Position numbers and translations under genes: made by a program
NCBI RefSeq assembly: GCF_022524345.1
Contig: NZ_JAKWJU010000002.1
Coordinates: forward strand, 4,378,501-4,442,500
Length of the DNA: 64,000 nucleotides
Source: Streptomyces marispadix
Lineage (GTDB): Bacteria; Actinomycetota; Actinomycetes; Streptomycetales; Streptomycetaceae
Reading direction: 5' to 3'
In this document: positions 24,817 to 32,961 of the stretch, piece by piece
Layout of the letters: the number at the start of each line of letters is the position of its first letter
How positions within the stretch are numbered: the stretch's first letter is position 1
Notes under the pieces: generated by a model
What the model saw: the letters and a program-made list of their open reading frames with translations, nothing else
Told to the model about the DNA's origin: nothing
Databases searched by the model: none

Positions 24817-24996
24817 TCAGGCCGCCCGTGTCACCTGGGCCTGAACGGCGCGCTTCCAACTCGTACGCAGCCGGTCCAGCTCGGCGAGGTCCGCCTGCGA
24901 CCAGATCGTGCGGCCCGAGACATACTGCCGGATCGCCTCGTTGGCTTCGGCAATGGTCTGACCGTCTGACCCTGGTGGCTGGGAAGTGGAGGACAT
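24817..24996 (-). CDS. Small hypothetical protein, 59 residues
   Basis: Starts MSSTSQPPGSDGQTIAEANE and continues with amphipathic helices (AIRQYVSGRTIWSQADLAELDRL), ending in RAVQAQVTRAA. Composition and GC-rich third positions look like a real gene. TAGTCT lies six bases before the ATG with no ribosome site, consistent with a leaderless transcript. The family is not recognised; no membrane segment or signal. It is convergent with the tad operon. Confidence 0.7.
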   Translation of the reverse strand: MSSTSQPPGSDGQTIAEANEAIRQYVSGRTIWSQADLAELDRLRTSWKRAVQAQVTRAA

Positions 24997-25260
24997 GTGT
25001 CAAGACTAGGGCCTCCCACTGACAGCGACGGCCAAATAGCGGGCGATTTAGGTCACGTGACGCCAACTCAGCTCATGTAAACCCCACTTGGGGCGAGGCG
25101 ACCCGACCATCCCGAACCCGCCCTGACCGGCGCCTTCGCCCCGCGGCACCCGCTGTCCGCGCCGCCTCGCGCCGTCCGCCGCCCTCGCGCGGACGGTCTC
25201 ACCGTGAGCGATGCCTCAGTCATGGGGGGGTCGTGATCCGGCCACGGGCGAGGGTCGGCA

Positions 25261-25437
25261 GTGGTTCATCGTCGACTGGCGGTGCTCCACGTCTACCTCG
25301 GCGGTTGGGAAAGACCTGAAGGCATCGCGGCGCTGGAGAACAGAGACCGCTCGGCCTTGAGTCAAACGCTCACCGAGTATTCCGACGGCCTTCTTGAGGG
25401 GCGACGACTGGACGTGGGCGTACTCCGCCGCACTTGA
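25261..25437 (+). CDS. Candidate short ORF, 58 residues, unrecognised
   Basis: GTG start with GGGCGAGGG upstream. The frame encodes VVHRRLAVLHVYLGGWERPE and then a regular mix of residues (EGIAALENRDRSALSQTL ... DVGVLRRT) that reads more like protein than the alternatives. There is no homolog I can name; it could be a small gene, a gene fragment or chance. It sits in the 660-bp space between the 59-residue gene and the 6C RNA. Confidence 0.35.
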   Translation: MVHRRLAVLHVYLGGWERPEGIAALENRDRSALSQTLTEYSDGLLEGRRLDVGVLRRT

Positions 25438-25654
25438 TCGCGGAGGCTGCCCCGCCCGCACCGTCACCGTCATCGTCGCCCCCGCGTGCGGGGGCTTCCG
25501 CGGCCCCCTACCCGGAGGCGTCAAGTCCGCGTTCGTCCGCGGGTCGCTCGTCGGGGTACCGCGGTCGGTGGCCGCCTCGGGCAGGCCGCAGGCGGGCCGA
25601 CAGGGCGGAGCCCAGGGCCTGAGGGCCGCGGGGCGCTGAAACGATGCGCCTCGT
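25438..25654. other. Intergenic stretch with one GC-rich hairpin
   Basis: No supported gene. GCCCCCGC-GT-GCGGGGGC at 25478-25495 forms an eight-pair stem. A second stem (CCGTCCGC/GCGGACGG, 25172-25196) lies before the short ORF. Neither is repeated, so they are not CRISPR units. Confidence 0.5.
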
Positions 25655-25750
25655 AAGTCAGTTGGTGCCCGGACGGGACCTTCTCAGGGGCTAGGGTGGG
25701 AACCCCCCCTCGGGCCGGTCCGTATCCCCCCACGGACCGGCCCGCTTTAC
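25655..25750 (+). ncRNA. Probable 6C small RNA
   Basis: A 13-pair perfect stem (CGGGCCGGTCCGT 25711-25723 with ACGGACCGGCCCG 25732-25744) has the loop ATCCCCCC. Immediately upstream, GGGTGGGAA precedes seven consecutive C residues. Two C-rich hairpin loops with at least six C are the definition of the actinobacterial 6C RNA. Position supports it: from memory, the mycobacterial 6C RNA also lies beside the tad genes. The 5' end is a guess (TAAGTC at 25654-25659 could be the -10 hexamer). Transcription ends at CTTTACGTT after the stem. Confidence 0.6.
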
Positions 25751-25807
25751 GTTACGGGCGTCGCACCGAACCCGGCGCCGACCCCAGCGCCCCAGCGCCC
25801 CGGTGCC

Positions 25808-26860
25808 TCAACTCTCGCTGCTGCGCGCCCAGATGTTCGTGCCGGGCTCGGAGACCGCGTAGGAGTCGATCTCGCGCAGCTCGTCCGCGGTGAGGTCCGG
25901 CCCGTCCAGCGCGGCCACGTTCGCCTCCAACTGGCGCACGCTGCTGGCGCCGATGAGCGCCGACGTCGTCCTCGGGTCCCGCAGCACCCAGCGGAGCGCG
26001 AGCTGCGCGAGGGACTGTCCGCGGCGTCGGGCGATGCCGTCGAGGCCGCGCAGCCGCCCGACCACGTCCTCCGTCAGGAGCGCCGGGTCCAGCGACGTCC
26101 CCTTCGAGGCGCGCGACCCCTCCGGGACGCCCTGGAGGTACTTGTCGGTGAGCAGCCCCTGTGCGAGGGGCGCGAAGCAGATGCAGCCCATGCCCTCGCC
26201 CTCCAGGGTGTCGAGCAGGCCGTCCTCCTCCGTCCAGCGGTTGAGCATCGAGTACGAGGGCTGGTGGATGAGCGCGGGCACTCCCATCTCCCGCAGCAGC
26301 GCCGCGGCTTCGCGCGTCCGCCGGGAGTTGTACGAGGAGATGCCGGCGTAGAGGGCCTTTCCCTGACGCACGGCGGAGGCCAGCGCCCCCATCGTCTCCT
26401 CCAGCGGCGTCTCCGGGTCGAAGCGGTGGGAGTAGAAGATGTCGACGTAGTCGAGACCCATGCGCCGCAGCGAGGCGTCGAGCGATGAGAGCAGATACTT
26501 GCGGGAGCCCCAGTCGCCGTAGGGGCCGGGGTGCATCGGATAGCCCGCCTTGGTCGATATGACCAGCTCGTCACGGTACGGGCGGAAGTCCTGGGACATC
26601 AGCTTGCCGAAGTTGGACTCGGCGGAACCGGGCGGCGGGCCGTAGTTGTTCGCCAGGTCGAAGTGGGTCACGCCGAGGTCGAAGGCGCGGCGGAGGATCG
26701 CCCGCTGCGTCTCCAGCGGGCGGTCGTCGCCGAAGTTGTGCCACAGGCCGAGCGAGACCGCGGGGAGCTTGAGGCCGGAACGGCCCGTACGCCGGTACTC
26801 CATGGAGTCGTAGCGGGCGTCGTCCGCACGGTAGGGGTGGAGGGAGGAGTCGTCCGTCAT
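25808..26860 (-). CDS. Aldo/keto reductase (YghZ / glyceraldehyde-3-phosphate reductase group)
   Basis: A 350-residue NADPH-dependent reductase with a TIM-barrel fold. The catalytic tetrad is present: Asp68 and Tyr73 (FDLANNYGPPPGSAE), Lys104 (VISTKAGYPM) and His145 (YSHRFDPETPLEE). The opening MEYRRTGRSGLKLPAVSLGLWHNFG and the NNYGPPPGSAE block are typical of YghZ-like and potassium-channel beta-subunit-like AKRs, which reduce methylglyoxal and L-glyceraldehyde 3-phosphate. Cytosolic. ATG at 26860 is the first start before the conserved region. It is convergent with the small RNA and divergent from the isoprenyl transferase. Confidence 0.93.
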   Translation of the reverse strand: MTDDSSLHPYRADDARYDSMEYRRTGRSGLKLPAVSLGLWHNFGDDRPLETQRAILRRAFDLGVTHFDLANNYGPPPGSAESNFGKLMSQDFRPYRDELVISTKAGYPMHPGPYGDWGSRKYLLSSLDASLRRMGLDYVDIFYSHRFDPETPLEETMGALASAVRQGKALYAGISSYNSRRTREAAALLREMGVPALIHQPSYSMLNRWTEEDGLLDTLEGEGMGCICFAPLAQGLLTDKYLQGVPEGSRASKGTSLDPALLTEDVVGRLRGLDGIARRRGQSLAQLALRWVLRDPRTTSALIGASSVRQLEANVAALDGPDLTADELREIDSYAVSEPGTNIWARSSES

Positions 26861-27069
26861 GGCCTCTTTCCTATCAGCGGCCCCCGACGGGCGCCCGGCC
26901 CCGCCTCCTCCCGGCTCGGGCACAGGCCCGCGCCCGCGACCCGCGAGCCCAGGTCCGCTTCCCCGTCCCGAACGCCCCCGAGTCCCCCCGGCCCCGAAGC
27001 CGCCGATACCTCCCGTACCGGCCCGAACAGCCCGAGTTCGTCCAAGGGCTTCACCCGCAGTAAGGTTCT

Positions 27070-27873
<804 letters not shown>

Positions 27874-28401
27874 CGACGCCGGGCACCGAGCCCGGCCTCG
27901 CACCGTCCCGGTGCCGTCCCGGCGGACCCGTACCGCCAAGGCGGACCCCGTACGGCTGCCGTCGCGCATCCGAACCCCGGCCTGCGCGTCGCCCCGTACC
28001 GCAACCCTCGCCGTCCCGCATCCCCTCGCACTCAGGGCGCGACGGTGTCCGTGAGGGCGCACCGATGCGCGCTCCCAAGGGGAGTGCGCCACCAGCGCAC
28101 GTTGTCGACCTGCATCTCGCGTCGCCGGTACGGGTCCGTGAAATCACCCTGCGGGGGCGGCCCGCATATGCCATTGCATGCTTGCGCTCAGCCGGGGGAA
28201 TATCCCCTCATGGCCGGGTGCCCTCCACAGGCGCCCGGCGCCGGGAGGCCCGATTGCAGACCACGGACCGCCGCAGCACTTCTGCGGTGACTGGGATGTC
28301 GCGGAGGGCCGGTATCCGGCCCGCCCCGTGCGGGCCCGGACCGGTCTCTTCCCTTGCGACGCCGTCGCACCCCGACCTCTTCCGAGGGGGTTCGTCCACC
28401 C
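27874..28401 (+). other. 528-bp gap with three hairpins before the PIN-PhoH gene
   Basis: No supported gene. Three perfect stems follow each other: GGGGA/TCCCC (28195-28207), CCGCAG/CTGCGG (28271-28287) and GGGCCGG/CCGGCCC (28306-28322). They would lie in the leader of the PhoH mRNA if transcription starts upstream of 28195. Not matched to a known riboswitch. Confidence 0.4.
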
Positions 28402-29724
28402 GTGGTGACAAGCAACAAGCGCAACGATTCCGGCCGGCGCACGTATGTCATCGACACCAGTGTGCTGCTCGCGGACCCGATGGCGATGGACCGTTTCGAG
28501 GAGCACGAAATCGTGCTTCCCGTAGTCGTGGTGACCGAGTTGGAGGCCAAGCGGCACCACCCGGAGCTGGGGTACTTCGCCCGGCAGGCGCTGAGGAGGC
28601 TGGATGAGTACCGCGTCAAGTACGGCCGCCTGGACGCGCCCATTCCCATCGGGGACGTGGGCGGCTCGCTCCGTGTGGAGCTGAACCACTCGGACCCCGG
28701 GGTGCTCCCCGCCGGCTTCCGGCTGGAGGACAACGACTCGCGCATCCTCGCCGTGGCGAGGAACCTTCAGGCGGAGGGCTTCGACGTCACCGTCGTCTCC
28801 AAGGACCTGCCGCTGCGTATCAAGGCGTCGTCCGTAGGGCTGCACGCGGAGGAGTACCGCGCGGAGCTCGCCATCACGGAGTCCGGCTGGACGGGCATGT
28901 CAGAGCTGACGCTGCCGGGCGAGGAGATCGACGAACTCTTCGCGAACGAGACCGTGTTCGTGCCCGACGCCGCCCAGATGCCCGTGCACACGGGCCTGGT
29001 GCTCCACTCCGAGAAGGGCAGGGCGCTGGGCCGGGTGACCCCCGAGGGGCAGATCAAGCTGGTGCGGGGCGACCGTGAGGCGTTCGGCATCAAGGGCCGC
29101 AGCGCGGAGCAGCGCATCGCGCTGGACCTGCTGCTCGACCCGGAGGTCGGCATCATCTCGATGGGCGGCCGTGCCGGTACGGGCAAGAGCGCACTCGCGC
29201 TCTGCGCGGGTCTGGAGGCCGTGCTGGAGCGCAGGCAGCACAGGAAGGTGATGGTCTTCCGCCCGCTGTACGCGGTCGGCGGGCAGGATCTGGGCTATCT
29301 GCCGGGCACCGAGGCCGAGAAGATGAACCCCTGGGCCCAGGCGGTCTTCGACACGCTCTCGGCCGTCACCAGCCGCGAGGTCATCGAGGAGGTCGTGGAG
29401 CGGGGCATGCTGGAGGTGCTGCCGCTGACGCACATCCGCGGGCGTTCGCTGCACGACGCGTTCGTGATCGTCGACGAGGCGCAGTCGCTGGAGCGGAACG
29501 TACTGCTGACCGTGCTGTCGCGCATCGGCTCCGGGTCGCGGGTCGTTCTCACCCATGACGTGGCGCAGCGGGACAATCTGCGCGTGGGCCGCTACGACGG
29601 AGTCGTCGCCGTGGTGGAGAAGTTGAAGGGGCACCCCCTCTTCTCGCACATCACGCTCAGCAGGTCCGAAAGGTCACCGATCGCGGCCCTTGTGACCGAG
29701 ATGCTCGAAGAGACCCATATCTGA
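28402..29724 (+). CDS. PIN domain-PhoH family ATPase (PhoH2-type)
   Basis: A 440-residue fusion: an N-terminal PIN nuclease domain (about 12-150, [15 protein letters not shown] with Asp18, and acidic positions in [16 protein letters not shown]) and a C-terminal PhoH ATPase (about 230-440, Walker [12 protein letters not shown] with Lys262, [10 protein letters not shown] as Walker B). PhoH2 proteins couple RNA unwinding to cleavage; some act as toxins, but no antitoxin-like gene lies just upstream here. GTG at 28402 is preceded by GAGGGGG. Cytosolic. Confidence 0.92.
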   Translation: MVTSNKRNDSGRRTYVIDTSVLLADPMAMDRFEEHEIVLPVVVVTELEAKRHHPELGYFARQALRRLDEYRVKYGRLDAPIPIGDVGGSLRVELNHSDPGVLPAGFRLEDNDSRILAVARNLQAEGFDVTVVSKDLPLRIKASSVGLHAEEYRAELAITESGWTGMSELTLPGEEIDELFANETVFVPDAAQMPVHTGLVLHSEKGRALGRVTPEGQIKLVRGDREAFGIKGRSAEQRIALDLLLDPEVGIISMGGRAGTGKSALALCAGLEAVLERRQHRKVMVFRPLYAVGGQDLGYLPGTEAEKMNPWAQAVFDTLSAVTSREVIEEVVERGMLEVLPLTHIRGRSLHDAFVIVDEAQSLERNVLLTVLSRIGSGSRVVLTHDVAQRDNLRVGRYDGVVAVVEKLKGHPLFSHITLSRSERSPIAALVTEMLEETHI

Positions 29725-30150
29725 GGGGAGTTGTCCCTTTCGACGGGCGTTCGGCGCCGGCCGCTCCAACGGCGGTCGGCGTCCGCGCTGTTCAGGGACC
29801 CGAGGGCCGCCGTGCCTTCTAATGCGGGGTGTTGAGAGCGCGGCAGCTTAGTACTCCGGCGGGCGGCGCGTGCGTCTTTCCGTTGAACGTGACAGTCAAA
29901 CCAGGTGTGACCTATCCCACTCGGTGTGGAATTGCCTCAGGGTGCTCGGGTCCGGCAGGGTGTGGTTCCTGTCAGGCCCCGCATACGGCACTCCCGCACC
30001 AGCAATGGTGTTGCACCACAAGCGGTACAGCACAGTGCAGAACTGAAAAGCAGTCACGCCGTATGCCGCCCGAGCACCACGCGGGCCCTCCGCGCCCAAG
30101 GAGGGTCCCTACGGGCCCGTACCTCCGGTGACCGTGTTCCGAGGAGGTCT
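29725..30150 (+). other. Upstream region of the transglycosylase gene
   Basis: About 425 bp without a supported gene. It contains repeated GGTGTG motifs (near 29903, 29921, 29958) and a lower-GC patch around 30000-30060 suited to a promoter. I looked for a c-di-AMP (ydaO) riboswitch, common before cell-wall hydrolase genes, and did not recognise one. Confidence 0.4.
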
Positions 30151-30216
30151 GTGCCAGGGGCACGATCAGCGCCCGCGCGGTCACTCAAGCGGGCACGTTG
30201 GAAGGAAAACGTGTGA
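30151..30216 (+). CDS. Candidate 21-residue leader peptide overlapping the transglycosylase start
   Basis: GTG at 30151 follows AGGAGG closely (three bases). The frame runs 21 codons to a TGA whose bases overlap the GTG of the next gene (GTGTGA at 30211-30216). The peptide is basic (ends KRARWKENV). If translated, it would couple translation to the transglycosylase gene. Spacing to the ribosome site is short, so this is tentative. Confidence 0.35.
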   Translation: MPGARSAPARSLKRARWKENV

Positions 30217-30905
30217 CTCGGATCTCCGTCCGGGGATTCGCAGTGGCGTCCGCCACCGCGGTCACCACCGTCGGCGCCGTCGTCGGTGTGGCCTCCGGCA
30301 GCCAGCAGGGCCAGACGACGAACGACGTCGAGGCCACTGCCGCTGACTCGACGCTCCTCGAAGACATACCGGCGGGTCAGCAGGCCCGGGTACAGACCGC
30401 TTCCCTTACGCAGCAGGCCGACACGGCCTCCACCGCTGCACACGCCGAAGCGAAGAAGTCCGCAGAGGAAGAGGCGCGCAAGCAGGCGGCCGAGGCCGCC
30501 GCGGCGAAGAAGGCCGCCGCGGACAAGGCGGCCAAGGAGCGCGAGGCGAAGCTCGCGGCGAGCCGTTCTTCCGCTCGTGCCGATGCGGGTGACTTCCCGG
30601 CGCAGGCCTCTTACACGGTCGCCGAAGTCAAGTCCATGGCGCAGAAGATCGTCGGTGGAGAGAACTACCAGTGCTTCTCCGAGATCGTCGAGCGTGAGTC
30701 GGGCTGGAACTACCGCGCGAGCAACGCCAGTTCGGGTGCCTACGGACTCGTGCAGGCGCTGCCCGGCTCCAAGATGGCCTCGGCCGGAGCCGACTGGCGC
30801 ACCAACCCCGCCACGCAGATAAAGTGGGGCCTGAACTACATGAACGACCGGTACGGCAGCGCCTGCGGTGCCTGGGACTTCTGGCAGGCCAACAACTGGT
30901 ACTGA
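30213..30905 (+). CDS. Secreted lytic transglycosylase-like (SLT domain) protein
   Basis: A 230-residue exported protein. Residues 1-30 form a signal-like segment. Residues 75-118 are Ala/Lys/Glu-rich, likely a coiled coil. Residues 135-230 are a compact SLT/lysozyme-like domain: IVERESGWNYRASNASSGAYGLVQALPGSKMAS, with the predicted catalytic Glu162, then NPATQIKWGLNYMNDRYGSACGAWDFW and C-terminal NNWY. This short single-domain type is common in Streptomyces and probably cleaves peptidoglycan during growth or sporulation. GTG at 30213 has GGAAGGA upstream. Confidence 0.87.
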   Translation: MTRISVRGFAVASATAVTTVGAVVGVASGSQQGQTTNDVEATAADSTLLEDIPAGQQARVQTASLTQQADTASTAAHAEAKKSAEEEARKQAAEAAAAKKAAADKAAKEREAKLAASRSSARADAGDFPAQASYTVAEVKSMAQKIVGGENYQCFSEIVERESGWNYRASNASSGAYGLVQALPGSKMASAGADWRTNPATQIKWGLNYMNDRYGSACGAWDFWQANNWY

Positions 30906-30989
30906 GCAAGGCGGCCCTCAAGGCCCGGCTCTGAGTCGTACGACGCTCGCCGTCCAGGGCTCGTTCGACTACACAGTTCCATATGCTTC

Positions 30990-31032
30990 GACGCTCACCC
31001 TCGTCCCGTATCGCGGGCCGGGGGTGAGCGTC
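30990..31032 (+). terminator. Terminator after the transglycosylase gene
   Basis: GACGCTCACCC and GGGTGAGCGTC form an 11-pair perfect stem; the loop contains a smaller CCCG/CGGG stem. Confidence 0.7.
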
Positions 31033-31034
31033 TG

Positions 31035-31074
31035 CCGTGACCGGGCGGTGACATCGTCCGTGACCGGGCGGTGA
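31035..31074 (+). repeat. 17-bp direct repeat upstream of the AI-2E-family permease
   Basis: CCGTGACCGGGCGGTGA occurs at 31035 and 31058, a period of 23 bp (about two helical turns). It lies about 120-160 bp before the permease start and could be a binding site. Confidence 0.6.
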
Positions 31075-31192
31075 ACAACGTCGCGCCCCCGCCGCGCAGG
31101 CAACCTTCACGCCGGTAACGTCGTCATCCAACGAACGCCGTCATTCACGGCATCGGGCACGGACACGAGGTTTCCGGGGGCGGAGGAAGCGG

Positions 31193-32752
31193 ATGACGAG
31201 CAGGGTGGACAGGCTCCGGGACGGCGTGGCGCGAATGGCGGCTCGGATCGCGGCGCGACGCGAGGAACAGCTCGCGAAGGACGCTGAGATGACCGGACCG
31301 GGTCCGGTGTCCGGTCCGGGATCGGGGGCCGGGACGGTGCCGGAGCGTCCGCCCACAGCCGACGGCACGGGCGTACCCAGCGGCCCGGACGGCACGACGG
31401 GCCCGCCGCCCGCGGGCCCTGCCCGAGTCGTCCCCGCGGGCGACGGCAAGCCCGCGCCGTCCACGGCGGTGCCGTGGGGCATGCGGGTCGCCGCCGAGGC
31501 GGGCTGGCGGCTGCTGGTGCTCGCGGGTGTGGTGTGGGTGCTGATACAGGTGATCAGCTCCATCAGCCTGCTGGTGCTGTCGTTCTCCGCGGGTCTGCTC
31601 GTGACCGCGTTGCTCCAGCCGACCGTGGCGCGGCTGCGACGTCACGGCGTGGGGCGGGGACTTGCCACGGCGATCACCTTCATCACCGGCTTCGTCGTGA
31701 TGGGGCTCGTCGGCTGGTTCGTCGTCTGGCAGGTCACGGAGAATCTGCCCACCCTCACCGAGCGCGTGCAGGAGGCCATCGAGGAGGGCAAACGCTGGGC
31801 GATCCAGGGGCCGTTCCATGTGTCGAAGACCCAGGTCAACGACATCGCCAAGAACCTGAGCCAGTGGCTGGGCGACAACAGCCAGGAGGTCACCTCCGCC
31901 GGACTCGCGGGCGTCACCGTGCTGTTGGAGTTCCTCTCCGGCGCGGTGCTGACGATGTTCATCACCCTCTTCCTGCTCTACGACGGGCGAGGCATCTGGT
32001 CGTGGTTCCTCAAGCTCGTGCCGCGGAACGCTCGTGAGGGCGTCGCCGGCGCCGGGCCCCGGGCCTGGGTGACGCTCACCGGCTATGTGCGCGGGACCGT
32101 GATAGTCGCGATGATCGACGCGATCTTCATCGGTGTGGGCATCTTCATCCTCAAGGTGCCGCTGGCGGTTCCGCTCGCCGTCCTCATCTTCATCTTCGCG
32201 TTCGTACCGATCGTGGGCGCGGTGGTCTCGGGCGCGCTGGCCGTGCTGGTCGCGCTGGTGACCAACGGGCCCATCACGGGGCTGCTGGTGCTGGGCGTGG
32301 TGCTGCTCGTGCAGCAGATCGAGAGCCACATCCTCCAGCCGTTCATCCTGGGACGGCTGGTACGGGTGCATCCGCTGGCGGTGGTGCTCGCGGTCACCGG
32401 GGGCAGCCTCATCGCGGGGATTCCCGGGGCGGTCGTCGCGGTGCCGCTGGTTGCCGTACTCAATACGGCGGTCGGTTATCTACGGGCGTACTCGGAGGGG
32501 CAGTTCGACGGCGGACCGGCGCTCGCGGGTGCGGGCGGTCCCGTGAGCGGGTCCGGGGGCGGCAGGTCCGCGGGGAAGCGCGGCAAGGGCGGCACCACGG
32601 GAGCCCCGGGTGCCGGTGCCTCCGGTGCCTCCGGTGCCGCGACGGAACCCGGCGCCTCTCCCACGGAGTCCGCCGACGCTCCGCCGCCACCGGAACCCGA
32701 AACCGGTCCGGAGAGCGGGGAGGGAAGCGGGCCGGAGGGCTCACAGCGGTAG
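31193..32752 (+). CDS. AI-2E family (PerM/TqsA-like) membrane permease
   Basis: A 519-residue membrane protein. About 95 N-terminal residues are charged and then Gly/Pro-rich; seven to eight membrane segments span about 100-425; the C-terminal 80 residues are Gly/Ser/Pro-rich and acidic. The family block GAGPRAWVTLTGYVRGTVIVAMIDAIFIGVGIFILKVPLA and QQIESHILQPFILGR are diagnostic. Members export autoinducer-2, other small molecules or sodium; the substrate is unknown. GGAGGAAGCGG precedes the ATG. Confidence 0.9.
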   Translation: MTSRVDRLRDGVARMAARIAARREEQLAKDAEMTGPGPVSGPGSGAGTVPERPPTADGTGVPSGPDGTTGPPPAGPARVVPAGDGKPAPSTAVPWGMRVAAEAGWRLLVLAGVVWVLIQVISSISLLVLSFSAGLLVTALLQPTVARLRRHGVGRGLATAITFITGFVVMGLVGWFVVWQVTENLPTLTERVQEAIEEGKRWAIQGPFHVSKTQVNDIAKNLSQWLGDNSQEVTSAGLAGVTVLLEFLSGAVLTMFITLFLLYDGRGIWSWFLKLVPRNAREGVAGAGPRAWVTLTGYVRGTVIVAMIDAIFIGVGIFILKVPLAVPLAVLIFIFAFVPIVGAVVSGALAVLVALVTNGPITGLLVLGVVLLVQQIESHILQPFILGRLVRVHPLAVVLAVTGGSLIAGIPGAVVAVPLVAVLNTAVGYLRAYSEGQFDGGPALAGAGGPVSGSGGGRSAGKRGKGGTTGAPGAGASGASGAATEPGASPTESADAPPPPEPETGPESGEGSGPEGSQR

Positions 32753-32961
32753 CGCGGCAGCGGCCCGGCGTTCCTCTCCCGAGGCGGTGCCTGAACTGCC
32801 CCCGTCCGGGCGGTGGTTCGGGCACCACGAGCCTGGCCCGTCGCGAGCACGCCGCACCGCGAGCACCCACCGCGACTGCGGCCCACTGCGACTGCGGCCC
32901 CACGGTGAGCACCGCCCGTCCGCGAGCATGTGCGCGCGTCGTCCCTTCCATGGCCGCCGGT

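Noticed and set aside
25475..25500. CRISPR-like repeat (GC-rich palindromic unit ending in CTTCCG)
   Set aside because: It occurs once, with no second copy at spacer distance and no cas genes in the window.
29725..30212. c-di-AMP (ydaO) riboswitch before the transglycosylase gene
   Set aside because: Expected from the gene type, but I could not find the conserved core; a covariance search would decide.
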